A DNA stretch of 20,628 nucleotides from DAOTVS01 sp034436375 (GCA_034436375.1 DAOTVS010000313.1:1-20628); one strand, 5' to 3'. Counted from the stretch's first letter, positions 7,943-16,370 are shown. Notes: generated from the letters alone by a model not told the origin. A program made the numbers and translations.

Positions 7943-7971
7943 GTAGGGGCAGGTCTGAGACCTGCCCCTAC
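7943..7971. repeat. GTAGGGGCAGGTCT palindrome
   Basis: Two 14-base arms (7943-7956 and 7958-7971) are exact reverse complements around one base, so RNA would fold with a 12-bp stem and 5-base loop. A short related piece (GCCCCTACGCG) recurs near 8026, just at the end of the oxidoreductase gene. It has no T-tract. With the repeat cluster at 7746-7913 it fills the 394 bases between the MFS start and the oxidoreductase stop. Confidence 0.7.
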
Positions 7972-8027
7972 CAAGAGCCCGGGATCGTGAATGTTGGGCT
8001 GCATGCGCAGACATGCGTGTGTTGCCC

Positions 8028-9179
8028 CTACGCGTGGAAGGACTTGCTCAAATCGGGCTTTTCCGTGTCGATCACCTTTTTCTCAAAGTGCGACTCGGCG
8101 ATCAGCTTTTGCAGGTACTGCTCATAGGCCTTGCTGTCGAGGGGCAGCTCGACGGTCGCGTTGGTGAAGGAAGAGTAGAGCATCGAGTTGGCCAGCTCCA
8201 CCGAGCGGATGCCTTCCTCCGCCGGGGCAATGAGGGGCGTGCCATCGAGGATGGCATCACAAAAGTTCTGAGTGATCGCCTGGTGCTGCCCGCCGGAACC
8301 TTCTACAGGGATATCGATATTCCAGACCGGAGGACGAGAGAAAGACTGCCGGGTTGTGCGCTGGAACTCGCGCGTGCCCACCTCATTGCGCACAAAGGTG
8401 ATCTTGCCGCCCTCCAACACCAGCTTGCCGCGGTCGCCCGCGATTTCCAGGCGATTGCTGCCCGGGGCCTCGCCGGTGGTCGTCACGAAAATCCCCGTGG
8501 CGCCGTTGGGATATTCGAGATAGGCCGTGACTTCGTCCTCGACCTCGATATCGTGGTACTTGCCGAAGGAGCAGAAAGCGCGCACACGGGCGGGCATGCC
8601 GCCGATCCACTGCAGCAGGTCCAGGTTATGCGGGCACTGGTTGGTCAGAACGCCGCCGCCCTCGCCCTTCCAGGTGGCACGCCAGCCGCCAGAGGCATAG
8701 TAAGCGTCGGGGCGGAACCAGTCGGTGATGATCCAACTGATGCGCTGCACGGCGCCCAACTCACCGGTCTCCACCAGTTTCTTGATCCGTTGATAGTGCG
8801 GGTCGGTGCGCTGGTTGAACATGGCGGCAAAAACCTGCTTGGGGTTGGTATGCGCCGCGATCAGCCGCTCGCAGTCGGCCTTGTGCACCGAAATGGGCTT
8901 TTCGGTCAGCACGTGCAGCCCCTGCTGCAGAGCGTCAACGCCAATGGTGGTATGGAAATAGTGGGGCGTGGCGATAATAACCGCATCCACCAGGCCCGAG
9001 CGAATCAGCTCGCGGCTGTCGGTAAAGGTGGGAAGATCGGAGAAAGGTTGGAGCTTGGCCGGGTCGATATCGCACACTGCGGCCAACTGCGCTCGCTTGA
9101 TCTTGCCCTCGCGCAAATAGTTGGCGTGGAACGAGCCCATCCCGCCAACGCCGATAATGCCGAGACGTACCTGGTTCAT
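8028..9179 (-). CDS. Gfo/Idh/MocA family NAD(P)-dependent oxidoreductase
   Basis: A 383-residue cytoplasmic dehydrogenase, of the family that oxidises or reduces sugars, inositols and sugar derivatives using NAD(P). The N-terminal Rossmann fold starts with GIIGVGGMGSFHA (GxGxxG at 10-15). The EKP motif is at 93-95. The C-terminal domain carries the conserved GGG...H..D..L pattern, with probable catalytic H184 and D187 in CPHNLDLL. Length is normal. A strong GGAAGGAGAAAG ribosome binding site precedes the ATG at 9179. It is the last of three same-strand genes, 65 bp after the PHP hydrolase, and probably acts on a product of that pathway. The exact substrate cannot be named. Confidence 0.93.
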   Translation of the reverse strand: MNQVRLGIIGVGGMGSFHANYLREGKIKRAQLAAVCDIDPAKLQPFSDLPTFTDSRELIRSGLVDAVIIATPHYFHTTIGVDALQQGLHVLTEKPISVHKADCERLIAAHTNPKQVFAAMFNQRTDPHYQRIKKLVETGELGAVQRISWIITDWFRPDAYYASGGWRATWKGEGGGVLTNQCPHNLDLLQWIGGMPARVRAFCSFGKYHDIEVEDEVTAYLEYPNGATGIFVTTTGEAPGSNRLEIAGDRGKLVLEGGKITFVRNEVGTREFQRTTRQSFSRPPVWNIDIPVEGSGGQHQAITQNFCDAILDGTPLIAPAEEGIRSVELANSMLYSSFTNATVELPLDSKAYEQYLQKLIAESHFEKKVIDTEKPDLSKSFHA

Positions 9180-9244
9180 GGCTTTCTCCTTCCGATTCAG
9201 GCGTTATGCGCAATGAGATATGGCCGGCTGACCTGGAATGGGTT

Positions 9245-10627
9245 CTATTTCAGGTAAATCGGGTTCGTCAAAGCCAGCATCGCGCCATCGGCAGCGCGCA
9301 GCTCGGCGAGCGCCCAGCGCGCGCCGTCTGGGCATGACGGCGAGAAGACCTCCTCGCTTGCGCTCCATTCAGCCGCCGGCTCACCCTCCACGACCCAACG
9401 GACGCGAGCCCCCGCCGGCGCCTCGGGGGTGCGCAACGTGAGTTGCCGCACCTCTTGCGCCGCCACCACATCGCCCATGATCGCTATCTCCCCGTTGCTC
9501 AGCGCCGCTTCCAGGTAGACCCTTGGCCCGGTGCTGAGCATCACGTGCCCGGCCCGCACCCCCGACAGGATAGCCGGCGCCGAAAGCTCCGTCGCATAAA
9601 CGACGTTAAAGGCGGGGCAGCGCGCATACTGCTCGGGGCCGTGGGTATCGGTGCCGGCCGTGGCGGGCAGGCGGTGCCCCCGCGAGAGCCACTCGTAATA
9701 GATGTGCAGCGTATTGGGGCTGTTGGTGCCGACCTCGAACCACGGGCCGTTCCAGACCTCCATGGCGTTCACGATGCCGGGCATCTGGTCCGTGTAGAGC
9801 CAGGCGCAGCCGGTGCAGGCCGGGTCGCCCAGGGCCGCCAGGTGCGCCAGCACCGAAAGGCCGCCCGCGGCATGGATCTCTTCCAGGGCCTGCCCCATCG
9901 TGCGCCGGCGGCTGCCGGTGCGCCAATCGAACCAGCGCGTGGTGCCCAGAGCCAGGGCGTGGCCATAGTAGGTCGTCAACTCCATGCCGGGTATCACCAA
10001 CAGGTCCCGGTAGCCCTGGAGCATGGGATCGTAGAGCGCGGTTACGGTGTTGTGGTCGGTAAGGGCGACAAAATCAAGACCGTAGGCGCGCGCCGTCTGC
10101 AGGAGTGAGGCGACCGTATCCTTGCCGTCGGAATGCCGGGTGTGGGTATGCAGGTCGCCGCGAAACCAGCCCGGCCCCCGGCGTAGGGGAGGCTGCCAGG
10201 GGAAAGAGGGCAACCGGGCAGGCTCTACAGCGCCCGAGCCCTCTGCCAGACGTATCTCGGCGCGGTAGTTGAGCGGCGCCCCGGGCAACACCAGGTGCGT
10301 CTGCACCTCCAGCACCCAGCGCCCGGGCAAAAGCGGCCCCGCAGAGAAACCCGGTGTGGCTGCGCAGGGGCCAATCTCCACCGTGTTGCGGTTGGAGCCA
10401 TTGTGCATATTCCCCCGGAATCCGGCCGGGTCATAGAGGCCGAGGGAAAGCAGGTTGCCGATGCCCTGTGGGAACTCAACATGGAGCGGGTCGTACATAA
10501 AGTCGATCCGCAGTTCAGCCATGCCGGGCGGCACATCGAAAGGCAGGGCGATGTAGCGCTTGCAGTCGGCAGGGGAGAGGGTATCCTCGAAAAGAAAAGT
10601 GGGTGCACCGTCAGCGGTCAGGGTCAT
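9245..10627 (-). CDS. CehA/McbA-type PHP-domain metallohydrolase
   Basis: A 460-residue protein. Residues 1-130 form a beta-rich N-terminal region of unknown role. The PHP metal-dependent hydrolase domain follows: GDLHTHTRHSDG (157-168, ligands H160, H162), TDHN (190-193), the PGMELTT segment with E216 then H223, H262, and GTDTH (325-329). All expected metal-binding positions are present, so an active phosphoesterase or amide/ester hydrolase is likely. CehA/McbA relatives include carbaryl hydrolase, but most members have no known substrate. The C-terminal 90 residues are again beta-rich. GAGGAT precedes the ATG at 10627. It lies between the PLP enzyme (97 bp upstream) and the oxidoreductase (65 bp downstream) in a probable operon. 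Confidence 0.9.
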   Translation of the reverse strand: MTLTADGAPTFLFEDTLSPADCKRYIALPFDVPPGMAELRIDFMYDPLHVEFPQGIGNLLSLGLYDPAGFRGNMHNGSNRNTVEIGPCAATPGFSAGPLLPGRWVLEVQTHLVLPGAPLNYRAEIRLAEGSGAVEPARLPSFPWQPPLRRGPGWFRGDLHTHTRHSDGKDTVASLLQTARAYGLDFVALTDHNTVTALYDPMLQGYRDLLVIPGMELTTYYGHALALGTTRWFDWRTGSRRRTMGQALEEIHAAGGLSVLAHLAALGDPACTGCAWLYTDQMPGIVNAMEVWNGPWFEVGTNSPNTLHIYYEWLSRGHRLPATAGTDTHGPEQYARCPAFNVVYATELSAPAILSGVRAGHVMLSTGPRVYLEAALSNGEIAIMGDVVAAQEVRQLTLRTPEAPAGARVRWVVEGEPAAEWSASEEVFSPSCPDGARWALAELRAADGAMLALTNPIYLK

Positions 10628-10724
10628 GGGCCATCCTCACACACAGAATAGGCAGACTATACGCCCAGCCCGGCTTTGCTGCAAATTGCACCAGCAGTAG
10701 ATCGATGCCACATTGGCCGATACC

Positions 10725-11834
10725 TCATTGGCAACGGCCCCGCCCTGTGATGGGCCACACCTCTTCCACCAAGCCCCCACGCACGGCATAGAAAACGTCA
10801 TGCAGATTCACGGTGGTGCAGCAGTGGCTGGGTAGGATTTGCAGCTTATCGCCTGGGCGCAGGGCACAGGCGGCCGGGTCGGCCAGGGCGATCTTGCCGT
10901 GCTCCTCGGAGAGGGGCTTGAGCGCCGCGCCAGGGATGCCCAACACCTCGGGCAGGCCGAACTCGGTGCTCAGGGCCTTGAGCCCGGCATCGGTGATCAG
11001 CAGGCCCGGCTGGGTGCGGCTGATGACCATAGTCAACAGGGTCAGCGCAGGACGGAACTCGGGCCGCACCTGGCGGTAGCGCGCATCGACGAAAATGTAA
11101 GAGCCGGCCTGCACTTCGGTCATACCGGGGTAAGAGCCGGTCACATCATAGGTGCCGGTGCCGCCGCCACTGACCGTCTCTACGGGGAGCCCGTACCGCT
11201 CCAGGAGCGATTTGGTTTCGAGCAAGGGAGCCAGGGCCTGCTCGACCCTGGTGCGTCGCTCCTCCGGGTCCAGCGTGAATACCAGGTGCCCCTCATAGCC
11301 CATAATGCCGGCCAGGTGCAAGCCCCGGCAGCCGGCCACTTGCTGCGCCAGGGTCAGGGCGGCCTGGCCGGGCTGCACGCCGCAACGGCCCATGCCGATA
11401 TCGACCTCCACCAACACGCTCAGAGTCACCTGCGCCGCCCGAGCGGCCCGGTCGAGCTCGGCGATATTGGCTGCATCATCCACGGCCACTGTGAGCCGCG
11501 CCCGCCCGGCCAGCGCTATCAGCCGCGCGATCTTGATCGGCCCCACCACCTGGTTGGCGATCAGGATATCATCGATCCCGTCCGCTGCCAGAGCCTCGGC
11601 CTCCCCCACTTTGGCACAGGTAACCCCCCGGGCACCTGCAGCCAGCTGCCGGTGCGCAATCGCGGGGCACTTGTGCGTCTTGGTGTGCGGGCGCAGGTGT
11701 GAGGGCCGCCCAGCGAAAAAGCGCGCCATCAGCGCCAGGTTGTGCTCAAAAGCATCCAGGTCCACCAACAGGGCAGGGGTATCCAGCTCTTCCACCCGCC
11801 GACCCACAACCGCTTGCGGATCCCGCATTAACAT
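10725..11834 (-). CDS. DSD1-family PLP enzyme (D-threonine aldolase / D-serine dehydratase-like)
   Basis: A 369-residue fold-type III (alanine-racemase barrel) enzyme. The PLP lysine is K52 in RPHTKTHK, the hallmark of the D-threonine aldolase/D-serine dehydratase group. The C-terminal beta domain has the metal-binding pair H337 and C339 in LPSHCCTTVN. Members cleave D-3-hydroxy amino acids or deaminate D-serine; which reaction applies here cannot be decided. The start at 11834 is chosen because AAGAAGG sits 9 nt upstream. An in-frame ATG at 11843 overlaps that site, and an in-frame GTG-like extension to 11906 would run through the promoter. It is the first gene of the likely three-gene operon with the PHP hydrolase and the Gfo/Idh/MocA enzyme. 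Confidence 0.9.
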   Translation of the reverse strand: MLMRDPQAVVGRRVEELDTPALLVDLDAFEHNLALMARFFAGRPSHLRPHTKTHKCPAIAHRQLAAGARGVTCAKVGEAEALAADGIDDILIANQVVGPIKIARLIALAGRARLTVAVDDAANIAELDRAARAAQVTLSVLVEVDIGMGRCGVQPGQAALTLAQQVAGCRGLHLAGIMGYEGHLVFTLDPEERRTRVEQALAPLLETKSLLERYGLPVETVSGGGTGTYDVTGSYPGMTEVQAGSYIFVDARYRQVRPEFRPALTLLTMVISRTQPGLLITDAGLKALSTEFGLPEVLGIPGAALKPLSEEHGKIALADPAACALRPGDKLQILPSHCCTTVNLHDVFYAVRGGLVEEVWPITGRGRCQ

Positions 11835-11843
11835 AAGCACCAT

Positions 11844-11850
11844 CCTTCTT
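11844..11850 (-). promoter_or_regulatory. ribosome binding site deciding PLP enzyme start
   Basis: AAGAAGG on the minus strand, 9 nt before the ATG at 11834. Three in-frame ATGs (11843, 11834, 11828) are close together; the spacing favours 11834. Confidence 0.6.
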
Positions 11851-11876
11851 GTCGCCACGCTGCACGGAATAGAGAC

Positions 11877-11906
11877 AGTATACTCTCTCCTCACCTCTGC
11901 ACCCAA
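11877..11906 (-). promoter_or_regulatory. promoter of PLP/PHP/oxidoreductase operon
   Basis: On the minus strand, TTGGGT (11901-11906), 18 bases, TATACT (11877-11882). Transcription would start near 11870, about 36 nt before the ATG at 11834. The -10 is good and the -35 only half matches. Confidence 0.5.
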
Positions 11907-11922
11907 AGCTCTTTTTCAAAGA

Positions 11923-11951
11923 TTGGTGATTATCCTTCTTCATGTTATAAT
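11923..11951 (+). promoter_or_regulatory. sigma70-type promoter of the DUF4015 hydrolase gene
   Basis: TTGGTG (11923-11928), 17 bases, perfect TATAAT (11946-11951). It lies back to back with the divergent minus-strand promoter; the two -35 elements are only 16 bases apart, so one bound regulator could affect both. Confidence 0.65.
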
Positions 11952-12006
11952 GCCCCACATCAGGTTTCTCGGTGTTCCGGACCATGCCTACAAGGGGAGC
12001 TTGCCC

Positions 12007-13980
12007 ATGTCTATAAAAGCCTCCAGGCCGCTGCTGTGCGTGCTAGCCGGCCTCCTGGCCATAGGTGCGATCTACCTCGCCTGGCCCCATTCGTTCCATG
12101 GTCGCGTTGTCGACGCCGAGACGGGCCAGGCACTACCGGACGTGCCTGTCGCGGTGGGCGCGCAGAAGGTGAAAACCGATGCGCAGGGCAATTTTGTCCT
12201 GCAGGGTATCCGTGGTTGGCCGAACCTGAGCGCGGCAGCACCCGGATACACGCTGACAACAGGATCCCTCCTGGCAGGCGGGTTGCTCGGTGAGTCGGGA
12301 GCCACGATCACCCTCAAACTGGAGCCGATCACGGTACGCGGCACCGTCACCGATTTGGAAACTCACAAGCCTCTGGCGCAGGCCACGGTCAAGGCGGGCG
12401 GTCTGGAGGCGCAGACCGACGCCCAAGGTCACTATATGATCAAGCGGGTGCCGGAAGGAATCACCATCACCGCCAGGGCGCCCTACCATGCCGAGGCGGC
12501 GCCGGTCGCTTTCAAGGGCCAGTCGATCGTCGATTTCGCGTTGGCTATGGGGCCGACCGTGGTTGTGGTACACAATCAGTATACCAACCAGCCCCTCGCC
12601 GGCGCCACGGTCACTGCCGGCGGGCAGACGCAGCAGACCGACGCGCAGGGGCAAGCCAGCTTCGACAAGCTGCCGCCGCAGACGGAAGTCAAGGCCACAC
12701 TCAAGGATTACGCCGAGGCCAGCGCCAAGGCTGACCCCGGTACCACAACAACCCTGAACCTGCGCCCCAACACCCTGCGTGGCACTGTGTCTTCAGCCAG
12801 CGGCAAGCCCCTGGCCAAGGCCCTGGTGTTGGCGCAGGCTCAGGGCCAGGACCCGCAACTCACCTACACCAATGATAAGGGTGAGTATGAGCTGCAGAAT
12901 GTGCCCGCCAATGCGACGCTGATTGTGCGCATGGCCGGCTACAGCCGTGTGGAGCGCCAGCTCGGCCAGGAAACGGGGCTCGACTTTAAGCTCGAGCCAT
13001 TCGTCAGTAAGGGCATCTACCTCTCCAGTGGCGTGCTCGTGAAGGGCCAGGAACCATTGCTGCAGCAGGACCTGGACCTGGTCGACAAGACGGAGCTGAA
13101 CACGGTGGTCATTGAAGTCAAGACCGACGACGGCTACCTGACCTTCCAGCCCAAGCTTCAACTGGCGCGGGACCTTGGCGCGGCGATGGATAATGTGGTG
13201 GATCTGCGCCAGGTGCTTCAGGAATGCAAGCAGCGCCATATTTACACCATCGCCCGTATGGTCATGTTCAAGGATAATATCTTGGGCAGGGCGCACCCAG
13301 AGTGGGCGGTGAAGAAGAACGACGGTGGGCTCTGGCTCGATTCCATCGGCACCGCATGGATGGATCCCTTCCAGAAACCCGTCTGGGACTATAACGTCGC
13401 CCTGATCAATGAAGTCGCCGATATGGGGTTCGATGAGATCCAGCTCGACTATATCCGCTTCCCCTCCGACGGCGATATCATGGACACCAACTATATCAAG
13501 GAATGCACGCGTCAGAACCGCGTGCAGGCCGTGGTGGATTTCGTCAAATATGTGCGCCAGGACCTGGACAAGAAGGGCATCTTCTTCTCCGTGGATCTCT
13601 TTGGGCTGACGACCTCAGTGGACCTGAGCTTGAAGTTCGGCGACCTGGGCATCGGGCAGCAGTTGGCCGACGTGGCCCCTTATGTCGACTATATCTCGCC
13701 CATGCTCTATCCGTCGGTCTACATCCCCGGCAATCTGGGTCTGAGCGACCCCCAAAATAGCCCCTATGACTTGGTCAAGATTAGCGTGACAGATGGGATT
13801 CAGCGCGCAGCCCCCACACTCCTGAGGCCCTGGCTGCAATACAACTCTTCTGGTGGCGTGCCCTACGGGCCGCCCCAGTTCCGCCTGGAAAAGCAGGCGG
13901 CCGAGGATGCGGGCGCGACCGGGTGGCTCTTCTGGAATGTCTGGGGTTCGTACGACCAGGAGAGTTTCGACCCGCAGTAA
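12007..13980 (+). CDS. membrane-anchored putative glycoside hydrolase (DUF4015 type) with four CarboxypepD_reg-like repeats
   Basis: A 657-residue extracytoplasmic protein. Residues 8-26 form a single N-terminal membrane anchor or uncleaved signal. Four beta-sandwich repeats follow (about 30-106, 108-180, 184-252, 256-330), marked by TDAQG at 57, 137 and 211 and NDKGEY at 289; they resemble carboxypeptidase regulatory-like domains and probably space or bind glycan. Residues 335-650 form a TIM-barrel domain of the DUF4015 putative glycoside hydrolase type, starting KGIYLSSG and including QLDYIRFPSDG (D481) and FFSVDLFG (D530), plausible catalytic acids. AAGGGGAG precedes the ATG at 12007 by 7 nt. 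The same frame is open far upstream, but that part is antisense to the divergent gene and has no start signals. The glycan target is unknown. Confidence 0.88.
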   Translation: MSIKASRPLLCVLAGLLAIGAIYLAWPHSFHGRVVDAETGQALPDVPVAVGAQKVKTDAQGNFVLQGIRGWPNLSAAAPGYTLTTGSLLAGGLLGESGATITLKLEPITVRGTVTDLETHKPLAQATVKAGGLEAQTDAQGHYMIKRVPEGITITARAPYHAEAAPVAFKGQSIVDFALAMGPTVVVVHNQYTNQPLAGATVTAGGQTQQTDAQGQASFDKLPPQTEVKATLKDYAEASAKADPGTTTTLNLRPNTLRGTVSSASGKPLAKALVLAQAQGQDPQLTYTNDKGEYELQNVPANATLIVRMAGYSRVERQLGQETGLDFKLEPFVSKGIYLSSGVLVKGQEPLLQQDLDLVDKTELNTVVIEVKTDDGYLTFQPKLQLARDLGAAMDNVVDLRQVLQECKQRHIYTIARMVMFKDNILGRAHPEWAVKKNDGGLWLDSIGTAWMDPFQKPVWDYNVALINEVADMGFDEIQLDYIRFPSDGDIMDTNYIKECTRQNRVQAVVDFVKYVRQDLDKKGIFFSVDLFGLTTSVDLSLKFGDLGIGQQLADVAPYVDYISPMLYPSVYIPGNLGLSDPQNSPYDLVKISVTDGIQRAAPTLLRPWLQYNSSGGVPYGPPQFRLEKQAAEDAGATGWLFWNVWGSYDQESFDPQ

Positions 13981-14087
13981 ACAGTGCAGGTTTACAGCGT
14001 GCACGTCAGCGCGCTGTGTCTTACCATGCAGATTCCGCTCTCAAGCAATGCAGCGCATTGATGCGCACGCTATAAACCCATGTTGAG

Positions 14088-16370
14088 GTGCTGACGTTGA
14101 GCGATCGTGTGACCCGCCGGGAGGCGGTACGATCGTGGTTGGATTATGAACTTTTATCAGAAGGCGGTGGCATACGCCTGCGCTGCTCACTGGCCAGTGG
14201 AGAGGATGCCGAAGCTCGCCTGGCCTTTCCCCTGCCTGGGGTGATGCGTTTCCAGATTGCTCCGGGGTTGCTGGCGGCGCGGCCCACAGAGGATCTGGCG
14301 CCCTTGCCCGCACCATCTGTGGCGATCGATGTGCACGCAACGGACCAAGGGCTTATCATCGCGGCCCCGCCACTCTTGGCGTGCCTCCAGGCCGCGGGCG
14401 AGCCCTGGCGCCTGCACGTGCTCGATGCCCACGGCGCTCCGATCTTTGCCGAAGAAGCCAGCGGGGGGCCGCCTCTATCGTGGGAACAGCATGAAGATGG
14501 CAGCCTGAGCGCCAGCCTCTCCTTCGCCCTCAGCCCCGATGAGGCCCTCTTTGGCCTGGGTGCTCAGTCTGGCTCACTGAACCACCGCGGACGCACGATC
14601 CGCTGCCAGATTTCACCAGACGGCGGAAACGCCGACCCCGAAACCTCGGCCATCCCCTTCCTCTGGAGCACCTGCGGCTATGGCCTCTTTGTACATACTC
14701 CCGCCGATGTCCTCTTTCACCTGGGCAGCCGCTCTCCGGCCGCCTGCAGCGCGACCATCGATGACGGGCAGTTGGACTATTTTCTGATCTATGGCCCTGG
14801 CCCCCGCGAGATCCTGTGCCGCTATGCCCAGGTAACGGGTTTTGCCCCCCCGCTACCTCGGGCGGCCTTTGGCATCTGGATCACCCGGCCGGCCAGCCTC
14901 GGCACCGCCGCAATCGAGGAAGACTGCGTGACCCTGCGCGCACGCCACATTCCCTGCGATGGTGTGCATATTGCCCCGCCTGAGCCAGGGGGTGAGCCTG
15001 CGGCAACGCTCATCCGGCCGGAACCCCTGGCCAGTGAGCTGGAGCAGATCGAATTCCGGCTGGGGCTCACTGTGCGCCCATCCGTCACCCAGCACACACG
15101 CGCGTTCAAAGAGGCTGCCCGGAAAGGCTACCTGGTGCGCGGACGCAACGCACGGCCCCTGCTCCGTCCGGGTCCGGAAGGTCCCGAGGCCCTGGTAGAC
15201 TTGACACTGCCGGTTGCGCGTGCCTGGTGGCAGGCTCAGCTGCGCGAGGCGCTGCCGCTTCGAGCCAGTGCCTTTCTGGCTGGCGAGGGGAATGCACCCG
15301 AGGAGGGCCTCTACCATGACGGCACACCGGGCCCCTGGATGCACAACCGTTACCCCCAGCTTTGCCAGGAGGCCGTACAAGAAGTGCTCCGCGCGGCAGC
15401 CGGTGAGGAGACCCCTTTGCTATGGGCCCAGACGGCCTGGGCCGGCAGCCAACGCCTGGCAGTGTACCGCGCCCCCAGGGCGATGCCCGGCCCGGCCTAC
15501 CTGATGGCGCAGTTGCGCGCCGCCCTCAGCTTGAGCCTATCGGGCATGCCCTTTTGGTCGCCTGCCTTTGCGCTGCGCCAGCCGGGGCAGGATGCAGCCC
15601 TCTATGTCCGCGCCTGCCAGCTCGCTTTCCTGGCCCCGCTGGCCCGCTGGGACGGCTCTCTGGCCGGCATCAGGCACGACGCAGAGGCCATCATCCGCGC
15701 TTACGCCCGTCTGCGCAACCAATTGGCGCCCTATATCTGTGCCGCGGCCGCAAGTTCGGCGCACGATGGCCTGCCCCTGGCGCGCCCGCTGGTCGTCGAT
15801 TACCCGGATGACCGGAACACCTGGTGGCTCGACCGCCAGTACCTGCTGGGGCCGCACTTGTTGATCGCCGCCGCCTGGGAGGCCGAAGCCGAGCTGCCGA
15901 TCTACCTGCCTGACGGTACCTGGATCGACTATTGGACCGATCAGGTGCACCGCGGCCCCACCTGGTATCGCTACCCCGTCACCCTCGAGCGCCTGCCCAT
16001 CCTGGTCCGAGCGGGCGCCATCATCCCGACCCAGCCCGCCGCACACACCGTGAGCCCACGGACGGAGGTGGCCATCACCTTCCACATCTACCCGCAGCGA
16101 AGCGGCGAGATGACCCTTTACGACGAGGACGGCGCCGCTCTGCAGGCCCTTTTGCAGGTGAGCGGCGATGAGTTTGAGTTGCTGGTGCCCCCCCTCGGCT
16201 CCGATTGTGAGATCATCCTTCATGCCGTGCCCGCTCCCCTGGCCGTCACCCTGGATGGCCAGCCCCTGGCCTGCACCTGGAAAGCGGGGCAGGCTGCCAT
16301 GACTCTCGGTCGCGGCAGGCGCCTGCATTACCAGGCACGGGAATCGCTCTCTGGCGGCTATCGCATCTGA
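14088..16370 (+). CDS. GH31-family protein with eroded active site (probable pseudoenzyme)
   Basis: A 760-residue protein with full GH31 (alpha-glucosidase/alpha-xylosidase) layout. The N-terminal beta domain has FGLGAQSGSLNHRGR (155-169) and IPFLWSTCGYGLFVHTP (189-205). The barrel starts at AFGIWITRP (260-268), and the C-terminal region has LLGPHLLIA...LPDGTWIDYWT and PILVRAGAIIP (586-647). By-eye alignment to E. coli YicI shows the nucleophile of KTDFGE replaced by L397 (AFLAGE, 395-400), the acid/base of WGGD by R464, the FWSHDIGGF aspartate by A493, and the H-G-S histidine by D522. It is an intact frame, so selection for a non-catalytic role, or a shifted mechanism, is likely. No signal peptide is seen. 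GTG at 14088 is listed; TTG at 14097, with GAGGTG 6 nt upstream, may be the real start. It follows the DUF4015 gene by 107 bp. Confidence 0.88.
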   Translation: MLTLSDRVTRREAVRSWLDYELLSEGGGIRLRCSLASGEDAEARLAFPLPGVMRFQIAPGLLAARPTEDLAPLPAPSVAIDVHATDQGLIIAAPPLLACLQAAGEPWRLHVLDAHGAPIFAEEASGGPPLSWEQHEDGSLSASLSFALSPDEALFGLGAQSGSLNHRGRTIRCQISPDGGNADPETSAIPFLWSTCGYGLFVHTPADVLFHLGSRSPAACSATIDDGQLDYFLIYGPGPREILCRYAQVTGFAPPLPRAAFGIWITRPASLGTAAIEEDCVTLRARHIPCDGVHIAPPEPGGEPAATLIRPEPLASELEQIEFRLGLTVRPSVTQHTRAFKEAARKGYLVRGRNARPLLRPGPEGPEALVDLTLPVARAWWQAQLREALPLRASAFLAGEGNAPEEGLYHDGTPGPWMHNRYPQLCQEAVQEVLRAAAGEETPLLWAQTAWAGSQRLAVYRAPRAMPGPAYLMAQLRAALSLSLSGMPFWSPAFALRQPGQDAALYVRACQLAFLAPLARWDGSLAGIRHDAEAIIRAYARLRNQLAPYICAAAASSAHDGLPLARPLVVDYPDDRNTWWLDRQYLLGPHLLIAAAWEAEAELPIYLPDGTWIDYWTDQVHRGPTWYRYPVTLERLPILVRAGAIIPTQPAAHTVSPRTEVAITFHIYPQRSGEMTLYDEDGAALQALLQVSGDEFELLVPPLGSDCEIILHAVPAPLAVTLDGQPLACTWKAGQAAMTLGRGRRLHYQARESLSGGYRI

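Noticed and set aside
8013..9257. 414-codon plus-strand open frame
   Set aside because: Antisense to the Gfo/Idh/MocA gene, which has clear family motifs and a ribosome binding site.
11305..12006. Upstream extension of the DUF4015 hydrolase frame
   Set aside because: It covers the antisense of the PLP enzyme and the promoter at 11923-11951; the membrane anchor and ribosome binding site mark 12007 as the start.
13978..13996. GTAAAC/GTTTAC hairpin after the DUF4015 gene as a terminator
   Set aside because: Only 6 bp and no T-tract.
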